NCBI GenBank assembly: GCA_902556505.1
Contig: CACDWM010000007.1
Span: 1 to 46,679 of the forward strand
From: an uncultured Pelagibacteraceae bacterium
Lineage (GTDB): Bacteria; Pseudomonadota; Alphaproteobacteria; Pelagibacterales; Pelagibacteraceae
Length of the DNA stretch: 46,679 nucleotides
Direction of reading: 5' to 3'
The stretch's first letter is position 1; the number at the start of each line of letters is the position of its first letter. A program made the translations under genes and the position numbers. The notes under the pieces were generated by a model that had not been told where the DNA came from, searched no databases, and was given only the letters and a program-made list of their open reading frames with translations. Of this stretch, positions 10,971-19,507 are shown in pieces.

Positions 10971-11523
10971 AATTATTATTAAAATACTGATTTTGTTTTT
11001 TTTAATTACTAATCAATCAATAGCTGAGGAGAATATAATGATATTAAAGTTAAAAGATGGAGATGTTAAAATTGAATTATTCGAAGACGTTGCACCAAAT
11101 CATGTAAAAAGAATTAAGGAATTAGCAGACAGTGGTAAATACGATAACGTTGTTTTTCACAGAGTTATAGATGGATTCATGGCCCAAACAGGAGATGTAA
11201 AATTCGGTAATTCAGACTCTAAAGATTTTGATCTTAGAAGAGCAGGTATGGGTGGTTCTGACTTCCCAGATTTAAAGCAAGAATTTAATAGTTTACCACA
11301 TGATAGAGGAACTTTATCAATGGCAAGAGCTCAAGACCCTGATAGTGCAAATAGTCAATTCTTTATTTGTTTTCAGCCAGCTCCTTTTTTAGATCGACAA
11401 TATACAGTTTTTGGAAAAGTAATAGAAGGAATGGAATTTGTTGATAAAATCAAAAGAGGAGACCAAAACAATAATGGTGCTGTTATTGATCCAGATAAAA
11501 TTATTAGTTTCAAATCTCAATAA
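10963..11523 (+). CDS. Exported cyclophilin-type peptidyl-prolyl isomerase
   Basis: Speeds cis-trans isomerisation of proline peptide bonds during folding. Residues 1-21 look like a signal peptide (lysines, then ILILFFLITNQSIA), so the enzyme probably acts in the periplasm, in the manner of PpiA. The cyclophilin domain follows, with FHRVIDGFMAQTGD, GTLSMARAQDPDSANSQFFI and a YTVFGKVIEGM end. The active-site arginine of FHRVI, the Q of MAQTGD and the SQFFI stretch are all present. It overlaps coaD by eight bases, and tgt starts eight bases after its stop. I do not choose between the symbols ppiA and ppiB. Confidence 0.92.
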   Translation: MNKIIIKILILFFLITNQSIAEENIMILKLKDGDVKIELFEDVAPNHVKRIKELADSGKYDNVVFHRVIDGFMAQTGDVKFGNSDSKDFDLRRAGMGGSDFPDLKQEFNSLPHDRGTLSMARAQDPDSANSQFFICFQPAPFLDRQYTVFGKVIEGMEFVDKIKRGDQNNNGAVIDPDKIISFKSQ

Positions 11524-11531
11524 TTTTTTTA

Positions 11532-12644
11532 ATGGCATTAAAAAAATTTGCCTTTAACGTTTTAAAAAAAGATAAATTTGCTAGGTGCGGTTTAATAGAG
11601 ACTCATCGTGGAAATATACAAACTCCAGCATTTATGCCTGTTGGAACACAAGCTACAGTTAAAGCCTGTACTATAGATGATATAAAAAAAACTGGATCAG
11701 AAATAATACTTTCAAATACTTATCACTTAATGATACGTCCAGGCGTTGAAAGAATTCAATCTGCTGGAGGTCTTCATAATTTTATGAATTGTGATCTCCC
11801 TATATTGACTGACTCTGGTGGTTTTCAAGTTATGTCTTTATCAAAATTGAACAAGATTGATAAAGAGAAGGGTGCAATTTTTAATTCTCATGTTGACGGA
11901 AAGAAATTTTATTTAAGTCCAGAAGAAAGTATCAGAATACAATTAGGCTTAAATTCAGACATAGTAATGATAATGGATGAGTGTCCTAAAAAAACAAATG
12001 ATTATGATGTTATAAAAAAATCAATGGATCTTTCGCTGTATTGGGCTGGAAGATCTAAAATAGCATTTGGTAACAATCCTCATAAAGCTCTGTTTGGCAT
12101 TATTCAAGGAGGTCTTTTTAAAGATTTAAGATTAAAATCTCTTAAAGAACTTATTAAAATTGGTTTTGATGGTTATGCAGTAGGAGGATTGGCCGTAGGA
12201 GAGTCACAAAATGAAATGTTTAATGTTTTAGATGATATTAAAGAAAACTTACCTATTGAAAAACCGCATTACTTAATGGGTGTTGGAACGCCATCAGATA
12301 TTTTGGGTGCTGTAAAAAGAGGTATTGATATGTTTGACTGTGTATTGCCAACTAGATCTGGTAGAACAGGTTTAGCTTTTACATGGCAGGGTAGAATCAA
12401 TATTAAAAATAATAGATATCAAAATGACAACACACCACTTGATCCATATTGTGAAAATCTTAATTTAAATAAATATTCAAAAAATTATTTAAATCATTTA
12501 TTTAATACTAATGAAATTCTAGCCTCTATGTTATTGACACTACATAATATTAATTTTTATCAAGAATTAATGGCCTCAATCAGAAAAAATATTAACGAAG
12601 GCACTTTTGATCAATTTCATGATAAATACATTGATAAGTTGTAG
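11532..12644 (+). CDS. tgt: tRNA-guanine transglycosylase with an altered zinc site
   Basis: Exchanges guanine 34 in GUN-anticodon tRNAs for preQ1 on the way to queuosine. The TIM-barrel enzyme has the substrate-binding aspartate in DSGGFQVMSL (D94), GGLAVGES at 218-225 and the nucleophile aspartate D269 in FDCVLPTRSGRTG. The 370 residues are a full-length bacterial Tgt. The usual zinc ligands are a CxCxxC cluster plus a histidine about 26 residues further on. Here the segment reads DPYCENLNLNKYSKNYL: the first cysteine (C307) and the histidine (H338 in TLHNINF) remain, but the second and third cysteines are Asn309 and Leu312. The flanking YSKNYLNHLFNTNE and LHN motifs are intact, so this is not a frameshift. 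Confidence 0.93.
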   Translation: MALKKFAFNVLKKDKFARCGLIETHRGNIQTPAFMPVGTQATVKACTIDDIKKTGSEIILSNTYHLMIRPGVERIQSAGGLHNFMNCDLPILTDSGGFQVMSLSKLNKIDKEKGAIFNSHVDGKKFYLSPEESIRIQLGLNSDIVMIMDECPKKTNDYDVIKKSMDLSLYWAGRSKIAFGNNPHKALFGIIQGGLFKDLRLKSLKELIKIGFDGYAVGGLAVGESQNEMFNVLDDIKENLPIEKPHYLMGVGTPSDILGAVKRGIDMFDCVLPTRSGRTGLAFTWQGRINIKNNRYQNDNTPLDPYCENLNLNKYSKNYLNHLFNTNEILASMLLTLHNINFYQELMASIRKNINEGTFDQFHDKYIDKL

Positions 12645-12674
12645 AAGCTTTATAGATTTGGTTAAAATTGACAT

Positions 12675-12702
12675 TTGAAAAAAAATAATAATTCTGTATA
12701 TA
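12675..12702 (+). promoter_or_regulatory. Candidate promoter of tRNA-Lys
   Basis: TTGAAA at 12675-12680, a 16-base spacer and TATATA at 12697-12702 form a plausible sigma-70-type promoter. Transcription would start about 20 bases before the mature tRNA end at 12729. Based on inspection only. Confidence 0.45.
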
Positions 12703-12728
12703 ACAACTATTCAATTTGAATAATTTGG

Positions 12729-12804
<76 letters not shown>

Positions 12805-12813
12805 TTAATTCAA

Positions 12814-13641
12814 TTAACTTAAATTAATCGGTGGATAATCTAAAATAACCTCATTCATCCATTCGTTGAGTTGCTTTATTCTTGTATCTGAAGAGGGGTG
12901 TGTGCTCATAAATTGAGGAGGCTCTTTACCTTTATTAAATTCTTTCATTCTTTGCCAAATTTTAACTGTTTCTCTAATATCATAACCAGATAAAGATGAA
13001 AAAATCATACCCAAATAATCAGCTTCGCTTTCTTGTTTTCTGTTGAAAGGATTCATAATTCCCAATTGAGCCAGCATACCAACTGTATCCATGCCAGTAG
13101 TTCTATTTATATCGGATAACACACCGCCACTTGCAATATCTATAATTTTTGCTCCAGTATTTAATAAAAAACCACGACTTGCTCTTTCCACAGAATGTTT
13201 TGCTACCGCATGAGCGACTTCGTGGCCCATCACTGCAGCTAATCCATTTTGATTTTTTGTAACATCTAACATACCTGTGTAAACCGCTATTTTACCGCCT
13301 GGCATACACCATGCATTTCTTACTTTTTTATTATCAATTAAAATATATTCCCAGTCAAAATTTACTGTTGGGTCTTCTAAATTAGATCTATAAAAATATT
13401 CACTAATCGAATCTTCCATTTTTTTTCCAATTTCTTTTATTTCATTTAAAGTTTTTAAATCATCGCTCATCTTTTCTTTTTCTTTAACTTTTTCATAAAT
13501 TTGTGCAGCCTGCGCATTTAATTTGGCCTCAGGTATAATTTTTAATTGTTTTCGATCAGTTATTGGAGCAGTAGAACAAGAGTGCAAAAGTATACTTCCA
13601 CATCCACAACCTATATATGTCAAAAATTTTCTTCTATCCAT
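12814..13641 (-). CDS. M48 family metallopeptidase, exported
   Basis: A zinc protease of the M48 family, probably in envelope quality control (relatives are LoiP and BepA). The zinc motif HEVAH is at 140-144, with the third ligand glutamate E205 in QESEADYLGM. The N-terminus MDRRKFLTYIG followed by a hydrophobic stretch and SILLHSCST looks like a twin-arginine type signal with a loose lipobox; C22 would be the lipidated cysteine. Both points are inferred from the motif. Length 275 is in the family range, and no TPR repeat domain like that of BepA follows. Downstream it runs towards tRNA-Lys; upstream it is divergent from the 25-residue miniprotein and the DUF502 gene. Confidence 0.88.
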   Translation of the reverse strand: MDRRKFLTYIGCGCGSILLHSCSTAPITDRKQLKIIPEAKLNAQAAQIYEKVKEKEKMSDDLKTLNEIKEIGKKMEDSISEYFYRSNLEDPTVNFDWEYILIDNKKVRNAWCMPGGKIAVYTGMLDVTKNQNGLAAVMGHEVAHAVAKHSVERASRGFLLNTGAKIIDIASGGVLSDINRTTGMDTVGMLAQLGIMNPFNRKQESEADYLGMIFSSLSGYDIRETVKIWQRMKEFNKGKEPPQFMSTHPSSDTRIKQLNEWMNEVILDYPPINLS

Positions 13642-13672
13642 ATCTACCTAAAATTGATAATAGTATTTAAAC

Positions 13673-13750
13673 ATGAATCTTAATAACAAAATTCTAATTG
13701 TATTATTTATCATTGCAATTGTTTTTGTTGTTTACGCTAGTTATAGTTAA
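13673..13750 (+). CDS. Possible 25-residue single-span membrane miniprotein
   Basis: An ATG at 13673 opens a 26-codon frame ending in TAA at 13748-13750. The product starts MNLNNK and continues as one unbroken hydrophobic segment (about residues 7-21) ending YASYS, a credible single transmembrane helix. The next gene, the DUF502 membrane protein, starts eight bases later on the same strand, so the two could be translated from one message. No family is recognised. Short hydrophobic frames also occur by chance in AT-rich DNA, so coding status is uncertain. Confidence 0.4.
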   Translation: MNLNNKILIVLFIIAIVFVVYASYS

Positions 13751-13758
13751 TTTTAAAT

Positions 13759-14376
13759 ATGGCAAAAAAGGGCTCAAAAAAATCTTTTTCATTAACACTA
13801 AGAAATTATTTTATTACTGGTGTTGTTGTTTTAATACCAATTGGTTTTACGCTCTATTTAACTAAAATTTTAATAGGTATTTCATCAAATTTAATTCCTA
13901 AAAATATTAATCCAAATAGTTATTTGCCATTTAATATTCCTGGAGTTGAAATTATTATTTCAATATTATTAATAACCATTGTTGGTGGACTTTCATTATC
14001 ATTTTTTGGTAGACGAATTCTTAAACTGATAGATGATTTATTTAAAAGAATTCCATTTTTAAGAACAGTTTATTCTGCAATTGTTCAAATGACAGAAACT
14101 TTTTCAAAAAAAGATGATGGAAAAAAAAGTGTAGTTTTAATTGAATATCCAAGAAAAGGAGTTTGGGCTGTTGGTTTTGCTACGAAAGAGAACAAAGGGG
14201 AGATGGCTCAAAAAACTGGCAAAAATTTAATTAATGTTTTTGTTCCAACAACACCAAATCCTACTAGTGGTTTTTTGTTAATGTTCCCAATAGAAGATGT
14301 TATATATTTAAACATGTCTTTTGAAGAAGCATCAAAATTTATAGTTTCAGCAGGTACTTCTACCAAAAAAACTTAA
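13759..14376 (+). CDS. DUF502 family membrane protein
   Basis: A conserved membrane protein of unknown function. The 205 residues contain two hydrophobic segments (about 15-40 and 58-82), the start LRNYFITGVVVLIPIGFTLYL, then the conserved soluble region with GRRILKLIDDLFKRIPFLRTVY and the signature VFVPTTPNPTSGFLLMFP. This pattern is the DUF502 family, found in many proteobacteria and in plant relatives. The gene is convergent with recG: the two stop codons share the bases TTAA at 14373-14376. No function can be assigned from the sequence. Confidence 0.87.
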   Translation: MAKKGSKKSFSLTLRNYFITGVVVLIPIGFTLYLTKILIGISSNLIPKNINPNSYLPFNIPGVEIIISILLITIVGGLSLSFFGRRILKLIDDLFKRIPFLRTVYSAIVQMTETFSKKDDGKKSVVLIEYPRKGVWAVGFATKENKGEMAQKTGKNLINVFVPTTPNPTSGFLLMFPIEDVIYLNMSFEEASKFIVSAGTSTKKT

Positions 14377-16424
14377 GCAATATCATTTATTATATCAGCC
14401 CTATCGTACAATTTTATTAAAGGTTTGAATTTACTTATATTTTCATTTGATTTTTCTATTCTTCTCATTTCCTTTTCAGCTAATAAGAAAAGATCACTAT
14501 TCTGAATTGGATCTGCTAATTTAAAATTTTTTACACCACTTTGTTTAAATCCCAAAATATCTCCAAACCCTCGTAATTTCATATCTTCTTCTGATATTAA
14601 AAAACCATCATTAGTGTCTTTTAAAATTTTTAATCTTTTTTTTGCGTTTTCGGTTAGATTAGATTTAAACATTAATATGCATGTAGATTCTTTATCTCCA
14701 CGACCAACTCTACCTCTTAATTGATGAAGTTGAGATAAACCAAATTTGTTAGCATTTTCGATTATAATCGTATTTGCATTTGGAAAATCTATCCCAACCT
14801 CAATAATAGTTGTAGAAACTAGAATCTTAAATTTATTATTTAAAAAATTGTTTAATATTTCATTTTTTTTATCCACATCAGTTTTTCCATGAAGTAAACA
14901 TACTTGATTTGGAAACTTGCTTTCTAAATATTCATATTTTTTTACAGCTGACGAATGATCTAATTTTTTAGACTCCTCAATTAATGGACATACCCAAAAA
15001 ATTTGATTTCCTATGTTAATTTCTTTTTTTATAAATTTTAAAACATCTTCGATTTTAACCTCTAATTTACTATACGTTTTAATTAGTTTTCTATTTTTTG
15101 GTTTTTCTCTAATTATTGAAATATCCATATCACCATAAATTGTCATTGTTAAAGTTCTAGGTATAGGTGTTGCTGTCATTAATAATACGTCACAATTTGG
15201 TCCACCTTTGTCTGACAATCTTTTTCTTTGACTCACTCCAAACTTATGTTGTTCATCTATAATTATTAATCCTAATTTTTTAAAAATTACTTTTTTTTGA
15301 AATATTGCATGTGTACCAAAGATAATATCAATTTTATTATTTTCTAATTTTTTATGAATTTCTTTTTTTAATTTAAATTCGGATTTTCCAGAAATAAGAT
15401 CTATATTTATTTTTTTAGGAAAAATTTTTTTTGCAAGCATAAAATGTTGTCTTGCTAGAATTTCCGTAGGAGCCATAAAAGCAACCTGGAAACCAGAATT
15501 TATGCTATTTATTGCCGCTAAAAGAGCGACTATTGTTTTCCCACTACCAACATCTCCTTGCAAAAGTCTAAACATTTTATTTGGTGAACTTAAGTCTTTG
15601 TTTATTTCGTCAAGTGATTTTTGTTGATCACCCGTAAGAGAAAAATCTAATTTATCTATTATTGAATTTTGTTTGTTTAAATTAATAACTTTATTTTTTT
15701 TTTTTATTTTTCTTATTTTTTTTCTTATTTCAGAATTAACAAGAAATGTTGAAAATATTTCATCAAAAGCAAGTCTTTGATAGAAATTTGATTTATAATT
15801 TCCAATATTTTCAGGTTTGTGTAGTTCTTTGATTGAGTTATTCCAACTTATATTTTTAAATTTAGACATAATACTTTTAGAGTGCCATTCGTTAAAAACT
15901 GGTAAACTATTGATTATTTGGCTTAAGATTTTATTATATATTTTTTCAGAAATACCTTCGGTTAATGAGTATTTATTATGAGTTTGTTTGATTAAAGAGG
16001 AATCCTCAGAAACGTATTTTGGATTTGTAATTTGGTACCTATTTCTAAAATGACCTATTTTACCACTGACAGTAATTTGTTTGTTCAAGGGTAGGATTTT
16101 TTTAATATAACCTTCATAACTATTAAAAAAAACACAATCTATTTCACCTGTTTCATCACTACATAAAACCCTATTAGGTAATTTCCTTATTCTTGGGAAG
16201 TTATACTTTTGTGGAATAATAGTTACTGTTTGTATTTCACCAATTTTTAAATCTTTTATTTTTGATGACAAGCTTCTATCTGTATAAGATTTTGGAAGTT
16301 TCCATAGTAAATCAAATAAATTATTAATATTTTTCTTTTTTAATAAATTTTTTGTTTTAGTTCCTACACCTTTTAAAGAACTTAAATCTGACAATAAAAA
16401 TTCATAATTTGTTTTATTATTCAT
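14373..16424 (-). CDS. recG: ATP-dependent DNA helicase RecG
   Basis: Double-stranded DNA translocase that remodels stalled replication forks and branched DNA. An N-terminal wedge with an OB fold (roughly residues 60-150) precedes the superfamily 2 helicase core: Walker A GDVGSGKT near 290, DEQHKFGVSQR near 390, MTATPIPRT, and the motif VI region QLRGRVGRGDK. I take the ATG at 16424; a TTG two codons upstream (16430) would add two residues. About 683 residues, normal length. Divergent from sdhE, a pairing typical of alphaproteobacteria. Confidence 0.95.
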   Translation of the reverse strand: MNNKTNYEFLLSDLSSLKGVGTKTKNLLKKKNINNLFDLLWKLPKSYTDRSLSSKIKDLKIGEIQTVTIIPQKYNFPRIRKLPNRVLCSDETGEIDCVFFNSYEGYIKKILPLNKQITVSGKIGHFRNRYQITNPKYVSEDSSLIKQTHNKYSLTEGISEKIYNKILSQIINSLPVFNEWHSKSIMSKFKNISWNNSIKELHKPENIGNYKSNFYQRLAFDEIFSTFLVNSEIRKKIRKIKKKNKVINLNKQNSIIDKLDFSLTGDQQKSLDEINKDLSSPNKMFRLLQGDVGSGKTIVALLAAINSINSGFQVAFMAPTEILARQHFMLAKKIFPKKINIDLISGKSEFKLKKEIHKKLENNKIDIIFGTHAIFQKKVIFKKLGLIIIDEQHKFGVSQRKRLSDKGGPNCDVLLMTATPIPRTLTMTIYGDMDISIIREKPKNRKLIKTYSKLEVKIEDVLKFIKKEINIGNQIFWVCPLIEESKKLDHSSAVKKYEYLESKFPNQVCLLHGKTDVDKKNEILNNFLNNKFKILVSTTIIEVGIDFPNANTIIIENANKFGLSQLHQLRGRVGRGDKESTCILMFKSNLTENAKKRLKILKDTNDGFLISEEDMKLRGFGDILGFKQSGVKNFKLADPIQNSDLFLLAEKEMRRIEKSNENISKFKPLIKLYDRADIINDIA

Positions 16425-16449
16425 TAACAACTAATATATTCTAATTATT

Positions 16450-16713
16450 ATGATCAACATAGATGAATTAAAAAAAAAAATTATTTACCGATCTAATTAT
16501 AGAGGCACAAAAGAAATGGATAATCTTTTGGGTGCATTTACAAAAAAATATATAAATAATTTAAATGAAAATGATCTTATTGATTTAGAAAAACTACTGA
16601 ATATTGATGACAATAATTTATATAATTTTTACAATGGTTTTAAAACAGATTTTGAATTTGAAAATAACAACATCAATTTCTTATATAAAAATTTTGACTA
16701 TACACAAAAATAA
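16450..16713 (+). CDS. sdhE: Succinate dehydrogenase assembly factor SdhE
   Basis: Small protein that promotes covalent attachment of FAD to SdhA. The family signature is RGTKEMD at 18-24 (RGxxE, with the functional glycine at 19), followed by a short helical domain with LIDLEKLLNIDDNNLYNFY. The 87 residues match SdhE/YgfY. Divergent recG-sdhE is an alphaproteobacterial arrangement. The stop codon at 16711-16713 directly abuts the 3' CCA end of tRNA-Ser on the other strand, with no base in between. Confidence 0.88.
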   Translation: MINIDELKKKIIYRSNYRGTKEMDNLLGAFTKKYINNLNENDLIDLEKLLNIDDNNLYNFYNGFKTDFEFENNNINFLYKNFDYTQK

Positions 16714-16804
16714 TGGCGGAGAGACTGGGATTCGAACCCAGGAAAGAGTTGCCCCTTTGCCGGTTTTCAAGACCGGTGCTTTCAACCGCTCAGCCATCTC
16801 TCCG
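16714..16804 (-). tRNA. tRNA-Ser (anticodon TGA)
   Basis: On the minus strand the acceptor CGGAGAG pairs with CTCTCCG, the anticodon stem CCGGT/ACCGG encloses loop CTTGAAA with anticodon TGA, the long variable arm typical of tRNA-Ser is present, and the T stem is CTGGG/CCCAG around TTCGAAT. The CCA end is encoded at 16716-16714. The 91-base length fits a class II tRNA. Confidence 0.97.
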
Positions 16805-16889
16805 TGATCAAGGTTTTATAATTATAATTATTTAATTCAACCATAAAATGGTCTAATAAACTTATTAATTACAAGCATCATGAATTCCT

Positions 16890-17768
16890 ATGAATAAAGA
16901 ATTTAACCAAGGATTATTACTTGCTGGATTTGGATCTTTTTGGTGGGGATTTTTTGGTGTAATTTATTTTAAATATATTGCTTATATTGGACATATCGAA
17001 TTAGTAGTTCATAGATGTTTATGGACAACCTTTACTTTAATTCTGACTACTTTTTTTTTCTCTAAATGGAGTATTTTTTTTAAAATTGTAAAAAATAAAT
17101 TAAATTTATTTTATTTATTTATCTCAGGTTTTCTAATTTTTATAAATTGGGCTGTATGGATATATGCAATAGCAACAAATAGAATTATTGATGCAAGTTT
17201 TGGGTATTTTATTATGCCTATTTTAAGTGTAATGCTTGGTTATCTTTTTTTTAAAGAGAAACTTAATAAAAAAAGAGTCTTTTCAATCCTGTTAGTTATC
17301 CTATCTATCCTTTTTTTAATAATTGTAAGTATTAAATCATTACCTTGGGTTGGTTTAATTGTTGCATTAAGTTGGGGGTTTTACAATTTAGTTAGAAAAA
17401 AAATTAATGTTGATACTGATGTAGGCCTTCTTATTGAGAGTTTATTTATATTACCATTTGCACTATTTGCCTTTTATTTGATAGCAAGCAAAGGATATAA
17501 TGATTTTAAATTATCTGATCCATCACTAATGCTTTTTATTTATCTTGCTGGACCTATGACCGTCATACCTTTATTTTTATATGTTAGGGGAGTTGAGCTC
17601 TGTGGATTAGGACCGACTGGCATGATATTTTATATAACTCCTACTTTTCAGTTTTTATTAGGGTATTTTTATTATAACGAGCCTTTTTCACTAACAAAAT
17701 TAGTTAGTTTTATTTTTATTTGGATTGCTGTAATTATATATTTGAAAGATTTGCATGAAAATAATTAA
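16890..17768 (+). CDS. rarD: RarD-type EamA family transporter
   Basis: A drug/metabolite-superfamily membrane protein. The 292 residues carry about ten hydrophobic segments in two EamA repeats. The N-terminus GFGSFWWGFFGVIYFKY and the HIELVVHRCLWT motif (normally EllaHRvlWs) are characteristic of RarD, and FINWAVWIYAI, FGYFIMPIL and GPTGMIFYITPTFQFL also fit. RarD was first linked to chloramphenicol resistance and its natural substrate is not settled. The 14-base overlap with the next gene makes it the first member of a nine-gene overlapping chain. Confidence 0.88.
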   Translation: MNKEFNQGLLLAGFGSFWWGFFGVIYFKYIAYIGHIELVVHRCLWTTFTLILTTFFFSKWSIFFKIVKNKLNLFYLFISGFLIFINWAVWIYAIATNRIIDASFGYFIMPILSVMLGYLFFKEKLNKKRVFSILLVILSILFLIIVSIKSLPWVGLIVALSWGFYNLVRKKINVDTDVGLLIESLFILPFALFAFYLIASKGYNDFKLSDPSLMLFIYLAGPMTVIPLFLYVRGVELCGLGPTGMIFYITPTFQFLLGYFYYNEPFSLTKLVSFIFIWIAVIIYLKDLHENN

Positions 17769-18756
17769 TTTTTTTTTATTTTTTATTATTATTTCTATTA
17801 ATTTGTCATTTGCTGATATCAATAAAGAATTTGAAAATTGGAAATTAAATTTTAAAAAAATAGCTTTAGAAAACAATATTTCAGAAAAAACGTTTGATAC
17901 AGTTATGTCTGATACTAAATTTTTATCAGATGTGATAAAATATGATAGGTATCAACCTGAATTTTATGAGGATACTAAAACTTATATTTCAAAAAGAACA
18001 TCTTCAAAAAAAGTCTCTTTAGGAAAAAAATTCTATGAAAAAAATTCAAAATTAATAAATACTGTTGAAAACGAATTTAATATTGAGAGAGAGTTACTAT
18101 TAGCCCTGATGGGAATAGAAACTAATTTTGGAACGTATGTTGGTAAAATGGATATTTTATCCTCTTTGGCAACTTTAAGTTTTGATAAAAGAAGATCAGA
18201 ATTTTTTACAAATGAATTATTAATACTTTTGCGATTAATAGAAAATGATCAAATAGATTATAAAACGTTATATGGGTCTTGGGCAGGTGCTTTTGGTTTT
18301 TTTCAATTTATGCCATCAACAATGAAAAATTATGCTATTGACCATGATGGTAACGGATATATAGATTTAAAAAATAATATTGATGCTTATGCTTCTGCAT
18401 CTAATTATTTAAATCAAATAGGCTGGAAAAGTGAAAATCCTTGTTTTTATAGAATAGATTTATCAGACAATATACCAAGTAAATACTTAAACATTTCCGC
18501 AAAAAAACTTCATGATAAAAAAAAGTTAAAATATTTTAGAAAATTTATTAAAAATAATGATCAAATAGATAATAAGTACAACTCTTTAAAGGTAGCTATT
18601 ATAACTCCAGATAAAGATATCATACCTGATGCCGAAACTTTAAATCCAGCTTATATTGTATTTGATAACTATGAGATAATATTAAAATGGAATAGGTCAT
18701 TGCGATTTGCTTTAGCCGTTTGTACATTAAAAGATAAATTTAAAAATGAACTTTAA
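17755..18756 (+). CDS. Lytic murein transglycosylase, MltB type
   Basis: Cleaves the glycan strand of peptidoglycan with formation of 1,6-anhydro-MurNAc. A signal peptide covers residues 1-20 (ending NLSFA). The catalytic glutamate is E122 in LMGIETNFGTYVG, followed by the SLT_2 (family 3) signature SWAGAFGFFQFMPSTMKNYA, then DHDGNGYIDL and ASASNYLNQIGW. Length 333 is typical of the group without a C-terminal peptidoglycan-binding repeat. It overlaps rlpA-like and precedes dacC, so three wall-acting enzymes are expressed together. Confidence 0.9.
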   Translation: MKIINFFLFFIIISINLSFADINKEFENWKLNFKKIALENNISEKTFDTVMSDTKFLSDVIKYDRYQPEFYEDTKTYISKRTSSKKVSLGKKFYEKNSKLINTVENEFNIERELLLALMGIETNFGTYVGKMDILSSLATLSFDKRRSEFFTNELLILLRLIENDQIDYKTLYGSWAGAFGFFQFMPSTMKNYAIDHDGNGYIDLKNNIDAYASASNYLNQIGWKSENPCFYRIDLSDNIPSKYLNISAKKLHDKKKLKYFRKFIKNNDQIDNKYNSLKVAIITPDKDIIPDAETLNPAYIVFDNYEIILKWNRSLRFALAVCTLKDKFKNEL

Positions 18757-19507
18757 AAAACTAATATTAATTATTTCTATACTTTTTTTATCTGCATGTA
18801 ATCAATTTGATCAAAATAATAAAAACTTAGTTTATATTAGTGATCAAAAGTATAGTAATACTGGATTTGCTTTAATTTATGATGATGAATTAAAAAAAGA
18901 AAAAAAAATATCTAAAAAAATTGATAATAGATCTCTTTTAATTTTTCATAATAAAATTAAAAAAAATTCATTTGTTAAAATTACCAATCCTATTAATGAT
19001 AAATCCATTATAGCAGAAGTAATCTCTAATAATGTTAAATTCTCTTCTTTTTATAACTCTGTAATTACGCAAAGAATTGCTGAAGAGTTATCACTTGATC
19101 CTAAAGAACCTTATATCGATCTTGTTTTAATCTCAAAAAGTTCAACATTTGTAGCTAAAAAGGCAAAGACTTTTGATGAAGAGAAAAGTGTAGCTGAAAA
19201 AGCTCCTGTTGACGGAATTACTATAGATAATCTGGGTAAAGAGAAGACTAAAGAAGTCAAAATAAAAAAACATAAATTTTTATATTCAATTAAAATTGCA
19301 GATTTTTATTACCGAGACTCAGCAGAAAATATGGTTAATAGAATCAAAGATGAGACAAATATAAAAAGATCTGTAATTAAGAAATTATCTAAAACCAAAT
19401 ATAGGGTATTATTGGGCCCATTTAATGATATAAAAAAACTAGAAAAATCATTTAACGAAATAAAAGTATTAAATTTTGAAAATATAGAGATATTAAAAGA
19501 TGTTTAG
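18746..19507 (+). CDS. rlpA: RlpA-like lipoprotein with SPOR domain
   Basis: Probable septal lipoprotein acting on peptidoglycan. The N-terminus has a lipoprotein signal with lipobox LSAC (C18). Residues about 35-130 fit a diverged double-psi beta-barrel (SNTGFALIYDD, VKITNPINDKSIIAEV, ITQRIAEELSL), and about 175-253 fit a SPOR domain (FLYSIKIADFYYRDSAENM, YRVLLGPFNDIKKLEKS), which binds denuded glycan. Identification rests on this domain order and on the mltB-rlpA-dacC order common in alphaproteobacteria; the barrel is weakly conserved. Catalytic activity as in Pseudomonas RlpA cannot be inferred here. Confidence 0.75.
   Translation: MNFKKLILIISILFLSACNQFDQNNKNLVYISDQKYSNTGFALIYDDELKKEKKISKKIDNRSLLIFHNKIKKNSFVKITNPINDKSIIAEVISNNVKFSSFYNSVITQRIAEELSLDPKEPYIDLVLISKSSTFVAKKAKTFDEEKSVAEKAPVDGITIDNLGKEKTKEVKIKKHKFLYSIKIADFYYRDSAENMVNRIKDETNIKRSVIKKLSKTKYRVLLGPFNDIKKLEKSFNEIKVLNFENIEILKDV

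Noticed and set aside
16604..16807. A 67-codon frame with a GETGIRTQERVAPLP ending
   Set aside because: The C-terminal part is the translated complement of tRNA-Ser, a well-known false protein, and its start overlaps sdhE in another frame.
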